From Neorhizobium huautlense (GTDB taxonomy: Bacteria > Pseudomonadota > Alphaproteobacteria > Rhizobiales > Rhizobiaceae), in the NCBI RefSeq assembly GCF_002968575.1, contig NZ_PVBM01000003.1, positions 1 to 64,000 on the forward strand: a stretch of DNA of 64,000 nucleotides, written 5' to 3'. Both the position numbers and the translations under genes were made by a program. This document shows positions 36,230-43,731 of the stretch, piece after piece. Position 1 is the stretch's first letter; the number at the start of each line of letters is the position of its first letter. The notes under the pieces are model-generated. The model searched no databases. It had not been told where the DNA came from and was given only the letters and a program-made list of their open reading frames with translations.

Positions 36230-37150
36230 ATGGATACGAGCGGTGGCGTGACTGACAACGAAGCCTTGAACCATCTTCCCGACCGCAAGCGTCGCGAGCT
36301 TTCGCGCGCCTTGAAGATCATCTTCGAGGAGTTCGAAACCGCGCAGCAGTCAAGGCTTTCGGAAAAACAGAAGGCCGGGCGGATCCTGAAGGTCATTTTG
36401 TTTGGTTCCTATAGCCGCGGCGGCTGGGTAGAGGACCACAAGAGCGGCTACCGTTCCGACTACGATATCCTTGTTGTCGTCAACATGCATAGCGTCGCGG
36501 AAGAAAACGAGCTCTGGCATGATGTGTCCGATCATTTCTTACGCGAGCTATTGGTGACAAAGACGATCGAGACGCCGGTCAATGTCATCGTTCACACGCT
36601 GCAGGACGTGAATGATCAGCTGGCACGCGGACGACCGTTCTTCATCGACATCATCCGTGACGGCATCATGCTCTATGAGAAGGAAGGGCACCCGTTTGTG
36701 GCGCCGAAGCCGGTCGGTGAAGAGGAGGCCTTTGAGGAAGCAAAAGGTTATTTCGATGGATGGTATCCGGACGCGATCGAATTCTATCTCGGCGCCGAAT
36801 TCTATCGAGAAAGGAACAATTTTAAACTTGCCGCCTTCAATCTCCATCAGGCGACTGAACGCCTCTATCACTGCCTCCTTCTCGTGCTCACTCTCTACAG
36901 CCCAAAGTCACACCGGCTGAAGTTTCTCCGATCTTCGGCAGAAAGACTTGAGCCGCGGCTGATCGAGGCATGGCCAAGGGACACAAAATTTGCCCGCCGC
37001 TGCTTTGAGCGGCTCGATCGTGCCTATGTCGACGCTCGATATTCCCGCCACTACCAAATTACCGAGGAAGAACTCCGCTGGCTGATCGAACGGATCCATG
37101 TGCTCCAGGGACTCGTCGAGAAGATCTGCAGGGAAAAGCTGGAGGGATAG
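36230..37150 (+). CDS. MNT-HEPN fusion protein, copy 1
   Basis: A 306-residue protein. Residues 50-85 are a minimal nucleotidyltransferase core (ILKVILFGSYSRGGW then SDYDILVVV; G59-S60, D77, D79). The usual third acidic residue falls at N118 (PVNVIVHT). Residues about 165-300 form a HEPN domain of the kanamycin-nucleotidyltransferase C-terminal type (LHQATERLYHCLLLVL; ERLDRAYVDARYSRHYQIT). HEPN toxins and MNT antitoxins usually come as two genes; here they are one chain. Its twin at 57826 differs chiefly over residues 162-214. Located 209 nt after the coupling-protein stop. Confidence 0.85.
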   Translation: MDTSGGVTDNEALNHLPDRKRRELSRALKIIFEEFETAQQSRLSEKQKAGRILKVILFGSYSRGGWVEDHKSGYRSDYDILVVVNMHSVAEENELWHDVSDHFLRELLVTKTIETPVNVIVHTLQDVNDQLARGRPFFIDIIRDGIMLYEKEGHPFVAPKPVGEEEAFEEAKGYFDGWYPDAIEFYLGAEFYRERNNFKLAAFNLHQATERLYHCLLLVLTLYSPKSHRLKFLRSSAERLEPRLIEAWPRDTKFARRCFERLDRAYVDARYSRHYQITEEELRWLIERIHVLQGLVEKICREKLEG

Positions 37151-37209
37151 GCATCAAAGCCACTCCGCATATTGACCGGTTTGGAAGCTTCGTGACCGAC
37201 GGCAAACAT

Positions 37210-37697
37210 TGTGAAAATAGATCTCGCACTAAACCGGTGGCAGTGTAGCCCCCGAAAATGCGAGCGACGAACCTTCACCGACAGGTTGTCCGAGATTGCT
37301 TCTCCCTACATGCGACGAACTGAATGGATGGCTGAGATTGTCGGCTTGATTGGCCACAGGATGGGTGGTCGCCCGAGTGAAAACTCGACGTCCTCGGAAG
37401 GGCGGGCCATCCCATAACCAACAGACAGTAGTAGTAGCCCGCGGAACCAGCGAGGCCCGCAAGCGCGAAACTCAGACAGCGAAGAAGTGCATAGCGGCAA
37501 TCTAGGTGAGATTCGTCTCATCCTGATTGCCGCGCTATAGAAGAAAGCCCAATTTGCCATCAAAAGGTACATTGCGGCGGTTCAACCGGTAGGTGAGGCC
37601 TCGCCACCTGTCAAAGTGCCGTGATGACTGCCCTGCGGCTTAGCCAGGACGCGGAAGAGCTTCGCGACTGCGCCTGCCCGGGCCTGCAGGCCGAGGA
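37210..37697. other. No gene recognised between repeat and small-gene cluster
   Basis: Sequence right of the repeat border shows several short frames in all phases with no family signature. The minus-strand frames at 37306-37572 and 37582-37863 have no good start. I see nothing supported here. Confidence 0.4.
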
Positions 37698-37955
37698 TCA
37701 ATCTCCGTCCGGCTTTTGAGATCGCCCATCGCGCCCTGGAAAGTTCATCTTGCCTACAAGATTTGTATAGAAGCGCGGACCGACGAGGCGTACCTGCTTT
37801 CCAACGACGTCTATGATGTAACGATGTTTGTCGGTAGCTGAAGCAGTGGGCTGCCTCGGCCAACTGTCCTCAGATCCGGCCTGTGCTGGAGATGTGACGT
37901 TCGACAGGACAGCGAGCGCAAGCATGGTCAGAAGTATGCCGAACCTGCAATTCAT
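37698..37955 (-). CDS. Small secreted protein of unknown function
   Basis: An 85-residue protein with a clear signal peptide (MNCRFGILLTMLALAVLSNVTSPAQA-G) and a hydrophilic mature part (KHRYIIDVVGKQVRLVGPRFYTNLVGKMN). I do not recognise a named domain. It follows a second signal-peptide gene by 18 nt, so the two are likely co-transcribed. Confidence 0.65.
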   Translation of the reverse strand: MNCRFGILLTMLALAVLSNVTSPAQAGSEDSWPRQPTASATDKHRYIIDVVGKQVRLVGPRFYTNLVGKMNFPGRDGRSQKPDGD

Positions 37956-37973
37956 AGCTCCCTCCGTTGGGCT

Positions 37974-38279
37974 TCAGGGTTTGGGTGAGCCCCCGATCCG
38001 CTCGATACTGTGCACAGAGGGAACTTTTTCTGCTGGCTTGGGTGAGTCAACACGAGGCAGGTCGATTTGGACCCGAACCGTCATCTTTTGCGGGCGCCTT
38101 CCCTCCCGATGCATCAGAAAGACGATCGTACAGTTCTGTCGGCCATCCTCCACAGACAGCAGTTGACCTGGCGTCTCCATCAAGACTGCTTTGGCGGCGG
38201 CGGAACAATTCAGCCGGTCATCAGCGTGGGCTGGCGATAAAACGAGCCCTGCGAGACACGCAGGTGTAAACCACCGCAC
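37974..38279 (-). CDS. Small periplasmic protein of unknown function
   Basis: From GTG 38279 a 101-residue protein reads MRWFTPACLAGLVLSPAHA-D, a short signal peptide, then DRLNCSAAAKAVLMETPGQLLSVEDGRQNCTIVFLMHREGRRPQKMTVRVQIDL. Two cysteines 24 residues apart could pair in the periplasm. The frame continues to 38354 but the signal peptide argues for the GTG. No known domain recognised. Confidence 0.6.
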   Translation of the reverse strand: MRWFTPACLAGLVLSPAHADDRLNCSAAAKAVLMETPGQLLSVEDGRQNCTIVFLMHREGRRPQKMTVRVQIDLPRVDSPKPAEKVPSVHSIERIGGSPKP

Positions 38280-38322
38280 ATTTGCTGGCCTGCGAGTTGA
38301 CCTCACGTGGAAGAGCTCCCCG

Positions 38323-38628
38323 CTAATGGATCCTGGTAATTTTCTGAAATTCATCCGGTTCGAAGAGGGCGTTGCAAATTTCCTCGATCATCAGGCGCGT
38401 GGCATTTGCAACAGGAGCCGAAAGCGCCTCTCCTCGCCGAGCAGCATTTGCCAACCGAAGTATCCCTTCAAGCTCCATCGGATTTTCGATCAGCCCGTCT
38501 AGTTTTTCCTCGATGTCAGTTGGCAGGAAGGGGGATGTTAGATCTCCATTCTGGTCTACCAAGCCGCGTTCGCTCAGTTTGCGTTCGAGCAGCAAACCCA
38601 GTTTCATCACTTCTGCGATGTCGTTCAT
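38323..38628 (-). CDS. Hypothetical protein, MarR-site regulated
   Basis: A 101-residue, mostly helical acidic protein (NDIAEVMKLGLLLERKLSERGLV; ATRLMIEEICNALFEPDEF). The start at 38628 follows GGGGGGGAAAC. It has no domain I recognise. About 115 nt upstream is the dyad at 38741-38761, the same sequence as the site at the MarR-type gene, suggesting control by that regulator. Confidence 0.6.
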   Translation of the reverse strand: MNDIAEVMKLGLLLERKLSERGLVDQNGDLTSPFLPTDIEEKLDGLIENPMELEGILRLANAARRGEALSAPVANATRLMIEEICNALFEPDEFQKITRIH

Positions 38629-38740
38629 TGTTTCCCCCCCAGCGATGCCCCGGCATCGCATTTTGCAACTATGTCAGCTCTCTCCCTCAACCAACAAAGC
38701 TCGCTGCAGCCGGCGACCTAGAGCCTCCTTAAAGTTACCA

Positions 38741-38761
38741 TTATATCACGACATGATATAA
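38741..38761. promoter_or_regulatory. MarR-type operator candidate, site 1
   Basis: TTATATCA-N5-TGATATAA is a perfect inverted repeat. Its core ATATCACGAC-ATGATAT matches the site at 39699-39717 (consensus ATATCACGRYRTGATAT). It lies upstream of the minus-strand gene starting at 38628. Confidence 0.65.
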
Positions 38762-38898
38762 ATTCCAATCACACGTCTATCACGAAACCTTCAGCGACCA
38801 TCTATCTGCACCACCGCATCATCGTCTCAGCAGGGTGCCCAGGGAGCGAGGTGAGAAGGTTCTTCCGTTAGAGACAGCTTAGCGATGTCTCCGACATG

Positions 38899-39123
38899 TT
38901 AGCGATTGATTTGAGCGGTCCGCAGGGCATCCTCAAATTTCTCGCGGGCCAAGTCCGGGCAGCCTCGTCCGTCCAGCGCAGCCAAGATGGCCTCTGATGC
39001 GCTCGCAAAGTTCATGTCTTTGTTAGGCGGCCAACCGTGAAGCATGAAATCCCACGCTGCTCGTGGTCCGAAAATCAGCAAACCATGCACATCCACCGGC
39101 CGATCCCATATAACGTTTTTCAT
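38899..39123 (-). CDS. DUF982 domain protein
   Basis: A 74-residue protein. KNVIWDRPVDVHGLLIFGPRAAWDFMLHGWPPNK...AILAALDGRGCPDLAREKFEDAL follows the DUF982 pattern of small rhizobial proteins (W.RPV......I..P..A..FL...WP..........AL.A......AR..F). Function unknown. Start 39123 is chosen for the family N-terminus; the frame runs on to 39204. Confidence 0.75.
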   Translation of the reverse strand: MKNVIWDRPVDVHGLLIFGPRAAWDFMLHGWPPNKDMNFASASEAILAALDGRGCPDLAREKFEDALRTAQINR

Positions 39124-39270
39124 GTTTCCCCCCAAAAGTTTCCGCCGAGATGAGATGATGTGCGCCGCGGCAGATACTTGCTCCAAGCAACCGTTGAGCG
39201 GCAAATGCTCGTTACCGGCGGCAGGTCCGGGAAAGAGCGCAAAGGATCACGGCAAGCGATCTCGAAACCG

Positions 39271-39543
39271 TCAAAGTTCATTGGCAGGGGCCGCATGCTT
39301 GCCGCGAAGAAAGCGGATCTCGTCCCATATGATCGAGCCACTGCGGTCGACCTCCGCGCTCCAGACACGATTGCCGAAGCGACATTGAATTCGTTTTTCG
39401 TCCTCGTGTTCCGAAGCGCTTTTCTGGACGGCAATCTTAACCAATCCGAGGGCAAAGTATCGGTCGAACTCTTCATGGGACAATCCGAATTGAGACGAAA
39501 TTTTGCCCGGATCACAAGGCAGATTATTGAGCGATGACACCAA
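39271..39543 (-). CDS. Hypothetical small plasmid protein
   Basis: A 90-residue protein (KISSQFGLSHEEFDRYFALGLVKIAVQKSA; RIQCRFGNRVWSAEVDRSGSIIWDEIRFLRG). The pattern of a short N-terminal helix pair followed by beta strands ending in VWSAEVDRSGSII looks like a family of small rhizobial proteins I cannot name. It is divergent from the MarR-type gene. Confidence 0.55.
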   Translation of the reverse strand: MVSSLNNLPCDPGKISSQFGLSHEEFDRYFALGLVKIAVQKSASEHEDEKRIQCRFGNRVWSAEVDRSGSIIWDEIRFLRGKHAAPANEL

Positions 39544-39698
39544 AGTAATACCCCTTCAAATGTCGCGCGACGCGTAGCCGCCCCTTTTTGCCGAAGGGAT
39601 AAGAAATAGGGCCCGCGAGAATGACAGGTCTAATGTCTGCGAATTCCACCTGAGGCCGTCCATGCCCAAGCTCTCCCCTCCTGCGGACAATCACAAGA

Positions 39699-39717
39699 TA
39701 TATCACGGTGTGATATA
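39699..39717. promoter_or_regulatory. MarR-type operator candidate, site 2
   Basis: TATATCAC-ggt-GTGATATA is a perfect 19-bp dyad ending 17 nt before the MarR-type start. It would overlap the promoter, fitting autorepression. Confidence 0.7.
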
Positions 39718-39734
39718 ATTAAAGGACTTTTTGA

Positions 39735-40181
39735 ATGTCTGTCACCGATGGATTTGAGACCGAGGTCGATCTGCCGCTGGGAATATATGAGGGACTGGCA
39801 GGCTTCCGTCTTGCTATGCGGCGGTTTCTCGCTTTCAGTGAAGCGGCGCTCGCAGACGCCCAAGTCACGTCCCAACAATATCAAGCTATGCTGGTGGTCA
39901 AAACCGGGCCGGCCGGCCGGATAAGAATCAGGGAACTCGCCGAGCAAATGTTGATGCCGCACAATGCCGCGGTGCAACTGGTCGATCGCCTTTCAGCAGC
40001 GGGGTTCGTGGAACGTACCCCCTCGGAACGTGACAAGAGAAGCGTTCTCGTTTCACTGACGGTGAAGGGGGAGCAGGTATTGCAGATGCTGGCTCGCATT
40101 CATGTGAAAGGTATGCTTGCGAATGAGCCTCTTTTAGCCGACTCCCTGGCTCGGCTCCGGAATCTGGCGTTACTGACGTGA
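39735..40181 (+). CDS. MarR-family transcriptional regulator
   Basis: A 148-residue winged-helix regulator: FLAFSEAALADAQVTSQQYQAMLVVKTGPAGRIRIRELAEQMLMPHNAAVQLVDRLSAAGFVERTPSERDKRSVLVSLTVKGEQVL, with the wing Asp-Lys-Arg (DKR) typical of MarR. The family normally binds a symmetric 16-20 bp site near its own promoter; two such sites occur at 39699 and 38741. Confidence 0.9.
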   Translation: MSVTDGFETEVDLPLGIYEGLAGFRLAMRRFLAFSEAALADAQVTSQQYQAMLVVKTGPAGRIRIRELAEQMLMPHNAAVQLVDRLSAAGFVERTPSERDKRSVLVSLTVKGEQVLQMLARIHVKGMLANEPLLADSLARLRNLALLT

Positions 40182-40620
40182 CTCCAGCGAACATTTCTGC
40201 AACCGGATCGGTGGCAGTCCCCTGACGAAAATACTGCGAAAGCCGGCCACGCCTCCAGACCGACTGGCAGCACTATCGTGTCGAAACCCATACTGTATAG
40301 TCCACTCGTGGGGTGAGACCGGTAACCTGTCGGGGGTGCCCGAAACCCTAATGCACATGGGCATGACGTACTCGCCATGGAGGAGAACGGGCGATTGTGG
40401 ATAGATCGGCCTCCAAGCTCAGGCAGGTCGTGCGGCCGATACCATAAACACAGATACGCTGCGCCGTCTCGGCATCGACGAGTTCGAGCGTGCTATCGTC
40501 GGCATCGGAACCGATATCGAAGCGAGCCTGATGACGGTTTTTGCTTTGAGTGACCTGTGGGTGTCCGGCATTTGGGCGAAAGTGGTGTGCCAAGACACGG
40601 TAGGCTCCTGACTGTCAATC
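40182..40620. other. 439 nt without recognised gene
   Basis: The plus-strand reading near 40440-40600 (TLRRLGIDEFERAIVGIGTDIEASLMTVFALSDLW) looks like decayed coding sequence but has no start and no family I can name. Treated as a remnant. Confidence 0.35.
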
Positions 40621-40667
40621 GGCCAGTCCATGGTCCATGCGTTTGCCAAAGAAGAAGATGCCGTCAG
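40621..40667 (+). pseudogene. WGR-domain gene fragment
   Basis: These 47 nt encode GQSMVHAFAKEEDAV, identical in protein to the WGR gene at 59026-59072, with three differences that are all silent. It shows that copy 1 of the repeat was once followed by the same WGR gene and was then broken. Confidence 0.75.
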
Positions 40668-40689
40668 ATTGGGGTCTTCCTGACTTTGT

Positions 40690-40865
40690 GTGGAGCTCAG
40701 CCATTTTTATGGGTATCATCCGCGCTCTCAGAAGCTCCGATCCAGCTCTGCCGTACATTGCGCGCTTAATCGTCTTCAAACGGTTGATCTGACCTTCCGC
40801 CTGACCGTTGCTCCAGGGCAGATCGATGGCGTTCGCGCTCAGGTAACCTCGCCTCCGTCCAAACA
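40690..40865 (-). mobile_element. ISL3-family transposase C-terminal fragment
   Basis: The minus-strand frame reads LPWSNGQAEGQINRLKTIKRAMYGRAGSELLRARMIP, the C-terminal hallmark of ISL3 transposases. Only about 55 residues remain, sandwiched between the WGR fragment and a toxin gene. Confidence 0.75.
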
Positions 40866-41177
40866 TTATTCGTTCAGACGATCAACCAAACGCTTCATGA
40901 GATCCATTCGTTCATGAAGAATCGCCACGATGAGGGCGGGCGCATTCTCTCGAGGCAGACAAAAGACATAGTGGTGTTGGCATCGCGCCATTCGTAACGC
41001 GGGATAAAGCGCGCTCATATCCTTGAACGGACCTTTGCCCTCGGCAAGGTTTGCGATACCTCGCTCCAAACCCGAAACGTAGCGGCGTACCTGGGCAGCA
41101 CCCCATTGCGCACGTGTGTAGCGGATGACCGAACGTAGATCCGATTCCGCCTCCGCGGTAAGAATGTAGGTCGTCAA
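40866..41177 (-). CDS. ParE/RelE-family toxin
   Basis: A 103-residue protein with the ParE layout: YILTAEAESDLRSVIRYTRAQWGAAQVRRYVSGLERGIANLAEG, then MARCQHHYVFCLPRENAPALIVAILHERMDLMKRL, where the YVFC strand and ILHERMD (Arg/His region) are typical. It overlaps the antitoxin gene by 4 nt. It would target gyrase or ribosome-bound mRNA; the subtype is not certain. Confidence 0.85.
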   Translation of the reverse strand: MTTYILTAEAESDLRSVIRYTRAQWGAAQVRRYVSGLERGIANLAEGKGPFKDMSALYPALRMARCQHHYVFCLPRENAPALIVAILHERMDLMKRLVDRLNE

Positions 41178-41425
41178 GCACGACCTTCGGCAATCTCCTC
41201 TTCGAGGATCTCACCTACGGTTTTGGTCGACAGTCTTCCGGCGAGCCCCTCATTGACGCGCGTGTTCATCAACGTCTTCAACTCCTCCCAGGCTCGTTCT
41301 CCATCTGTGTCACCGGGAAAGAGGCGCTCAAGTGCATACTGCTTGATCGTCTTGCCCTGCAAAGCGGCCAGCGCCTTTAGGCTTTGATGTTGTTGGTCCG
41401 TTATATCGATCGTCAATCGGCTCAT
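41174..41425 (-). CDS. ParD-like antitoxin
   Basis: An 83-residue protein: SRLTIDITDQQHQSLKALAALQGKTIKQYALERLF is a ribbon-helix-helix segment, and the acidic tail (STKTVGEILEEEIAEGRA) would neutralise the toxin. First gene of the pair. The inverted repeat at 41450-41473 is its likely operator. Confidence 0.85.
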   Translation of the reverse strand: MSRLTIDITDQQHQSLKALAALQGKTIKQYALERLFPGDTDGERAWEELKTLMNTRVNEGLAGRLSTKTVGEILEEEIAEGRA

Positions 41426-41449
41426 CTAACGTCCTCCTCAACTGAGAAA

Positions 41450-41473
41450 ACCCACATTAACACATATGTGGGT
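41450..41473. promoter_or_regulatory. Operator candidate of ParDE-like pair
   Basis: ACCCACAT (41450-41457) pairs with ATGTGGGT (41466-41473), with an inner perfect palindrome CACATATGTG (41461-41470). It is 25 nt upstream of the antitoxin start. Confidence 0.6.
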
Positions 41474-42062
41474 ATATGGCCACCGCCGATACCTCTAATC
41501 TTATATCGCTTGGAGGGATCTGCTCTTTCGAAGAAGACGCCGATCCGCCCTATCTACCTCTGCTCGAGCACAACCCAGAGCGGTCGCTAGACGTGTGCGT
41601 GCAGTGCGAATTGAACGTGCACCCGTAATGTTGTTTTCCTCACTGATCGCCACTTCAATGACTTAGCGAAATCGGGATCTCTCGAAGCATGCTCGACAAG
41701 ACACCAAATACACATTCGCTTGAGATTCTGGTGCTCTGCGACTTACCTCACCGCGTCGCCTCACCGAATATGAGGTGGAAGCCGCAGTGCATACTAACTG
41801 CAGATAATGATCTTCGTGTTTCGTGTTTGAGACCAAGACAATCGGTGCAGCACTGGTCTGCGACAATGCTCCTCCGAGACGCCAGCAAAACTGAGACAGT
41901 GTGTTATGCTTACGAGGTAGGCCCGCCACGCTCGCGCTTTGGGGTTTGCGCCGTCACACGGCGTCGGCAACCGCCTAGAAGCCCACTTACCTTTGACGTC
42001 GGATCGAGGTTAAGGACGCTACGTTTATGGTCGGTTCATGATGGGAAGAGCGAGGTTCACGT
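41474..42062. other. 589 nt without recognised gene
   Basis: Frames in this stretch are short, lack ribosome sites and have mixed codon use. Lower GC than the neighbours suggests non-coding or decayed DNA. Nothing else is seen. Confidence 0.4.
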
Positions 42063-42763
42063 TCATCGTCCTGATTTCCTACGCCATTCGGCAAATAGCG
42101 ACAGGTTGTCCTCCTCGGTCGCAGGGTAGAGCCCGATAATCGTGTGGCCCGCCTTCACCCGCTCGACGACGAAATCCTCGTAAGCGGTCATCTCCACTGC
42201 CTCGTCGGCGATCTCGTCGGCAATTTCCGCCGGAATGACGATGACGCTGTCGTCGTCACCGACCATGATGTCGCCCCAACGTCTCCGCAGCCGATCGGCA
42301 CGTTAATGTCGATCGCCTCATGCAGTGTCAGGTTCGTCGGGCTCGAAGGGCGGTGGTGGTAAGCCGGCATATCCAGTTCGCCGATCGTCATCGCATCACG
42401 AAAGCCGCCGTCGGTGACCACCCCTGCCCCGTCGCGCACCATCAGCCGGGTGATGAGGATATCGCCGGCCGATGCCGCCCGCGCGTCCTTGCGGCTGTCC
42501 ATGACGAGTACAGAACCTTCCGGGCAGGTTTCGATCGCATGGCGCTGCGGGTGTTTGGGATCACGGAACACCGTCATCGGATTGCGATCCTCGCTTGCCG
42601 GTATGTAGCGCAGCGTGAATGCCGGACCGACCATGTTTCGGCCCTTCGGTCGAACCGGTCGCACATCCTGGATCGTCTGGTTCTTCAGGCCGCGCTTGTA
42701 GAGCGCCGAGCACAGCGTCGCGACGGATACGCCCATCAGTTTTTCACGGGTTGCGGGGTTCAT
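42063..42763 (-). pseudogene. RraA-like aldolase gene, frameshifted
   Basis: The N-terminal 150 or so residues (VATLCSALYKRGLKNQTIQDVRPVRPKGRNMVGPAFTLRYIP; VLVMDSRKDARAASAGDILITRLMVRDGAGVVTDGGFRD) belong to the RraA/HMG-aldolase family, with the GxxLxxxxxxxGxxGxVxDGxxRD-type motif. After NVPIGCGDV the frame breaks near 42272-42282; MVGDDDSVIVIPAEIADEIADEAVEM continues in another phase to 42063. A few codons are missing at the break, so a small deletion, not only one base, is likely. It is divergent from the GntR gene and was probably part of the uronide locus. Confidence 0.8.
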
Positions 42764-42866
42764 TGTCTCTCCTTGGCGCTTGCTCAGGTGGTGAGCGGTT
42801 CCGGCGCCTCACAGAAGCAATCGCACATCTGCGGCACACCATAGCTTGACTCTCCAAAACACAACA

Positions 42867-42914
42867 GATATGTCAAGTCAAATTCTGATATCTCAGTTTG
42901 GCAATTGATATGTC
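42867..42914. promoter_or_regulatory. Three GATATnTC repeats at 20-bp spacing
   Basis: GATATGTC at 42867, GATATCTC at 42887 and GATATGTC at 42907 lie exactly 20 bp apart, on one face of the helix, in the divergent promoter region; the last overlaps the GntR start codon. CTGATATCTCAG around the middle copy is a near palindrome. Confidence 0.6.
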
Positions 42915-43698
42915 TGGCTCACTTGAATTTCCATCGCTGCCTTTGTCTGACCTCGTGATACCGCAGGATCTGCCGGTGGGCGGGAACATGACAAACCGAA
43001 TCCATGCTCTGCTTCGCAAACTGATTGTCGAGGTAAAGCTGCTTCCGGGGCGCGCACTGTCGGAAAAGGAAATCGCCGCACTGCTGCATGTCAGCAAGAC
43101 ACCGGTGCGCGAAGCGATCATCCGCCTTGCAGAAGAAGGTTTCGTCACGGTCGTACCGCAGGGCGGCACCTATATTTCGCCGATCGACGTGCAGCGCTAC
43201 ATGGAAGCTTGCTTCATCCGCTTCAAGCTTGAAGAAGGCGCCGCCATCGAAGCGACCAAACGGCATTCGCTGGAAGATATTGCGCGTTTGAAAACCTGCC
43301 TTTCCCAGCAGCGCACAGCTGCGCAGGACGAGGAATTCACCGACTTCTTCCTGCTCGACGAAGAATTTCACCGAACGATCTTTGCTGCAGCCCGCCTGCC
43401 CGGCGCCTGGAGCGTCGTCAATCAGGCCAAAGGCGAAATGGACCGGATGCGCCACCTGAAGCGCGTTTTTGCGGTCCGCCGCACCGAAAAGGTGATCGAA
43501 GAACACGAAGCGATCGTCAACGCGATCGAGTCCGGAAATGTGGAGGCCGCTCGCGAAGCCATCCAGCGGCATCTTGGCTCGCTTGAATCCAAGATCGCAG
43601 AACTCTCTAAGAACCCGAAAATCTGGACCTTCATCGAACAGGTCAACACGCGCGTCACGAGGAAGCGTGTGTCACGAGGAGCCAAGGCCCCCGCCTGA
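42910..43698 (+). CDS. GntR-family regulator, FCD subgroup
   Basis: A 262-residue regulator: winged helix NRIHALLRKLIVEVKLLPGRALSEKEIAALLHVSKTPVREAIIRLAEEGFVTVVPQGGTYISPI near residues 28-92, and FCD domain FTDFFLLDEEFHRTIFAAARLPG with EEHEAIVNAIESGN. Start ATG 42910 is chosen over TTG 42898. It opens the plus-strand uronide locus and is 34 nt from the ATPase gene, so it probably regulates its own operon in response to a uronide. Confidence 0.9.
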   Translation: MSGSLEFPSLPLSDLVIPQDLPVGGNMTNRIHALLRKLIVEVKLLPGRALSEKEIAALLHVSKTPVREAIIRLAEEGFVTVVPQGGTYISPIDVQRYMEACFIRFKLEEGAAIEATKRHSLEDIARLKTCLSQQRTAAQDEEFTDFFLLDEEFHRTIFAAARLPGAWSVVNQAKGEMDRMRHLKRVFAVRRTEKVIEEHEAIVNAIESGNVEAAREAIQRHLGSLESKIAELSKNPKIWTFIEQVNTRVTRKRVSRGAKAPA

Positions 43699-43731
43699 CG
43701 GAACATTCAAGGCTTTGAGGAGGGGCCTTTC

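Larger units (their letters stand above)
35152..37209. repeat. 2.06-kb direct repeat, copy 1
   Basis: The stretch from GTTACGAGGAA (35152) to GGCAAACAT (37209) matches 56749-58805 in the same orientation. Both contain the 3' part of a coupling-protein gene, the same spacer and an MNT-HEPN gene, and are close in sequence except for one block (about 36712-36875). Different flanks at both ends define the borders. Confidence 0.93.
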
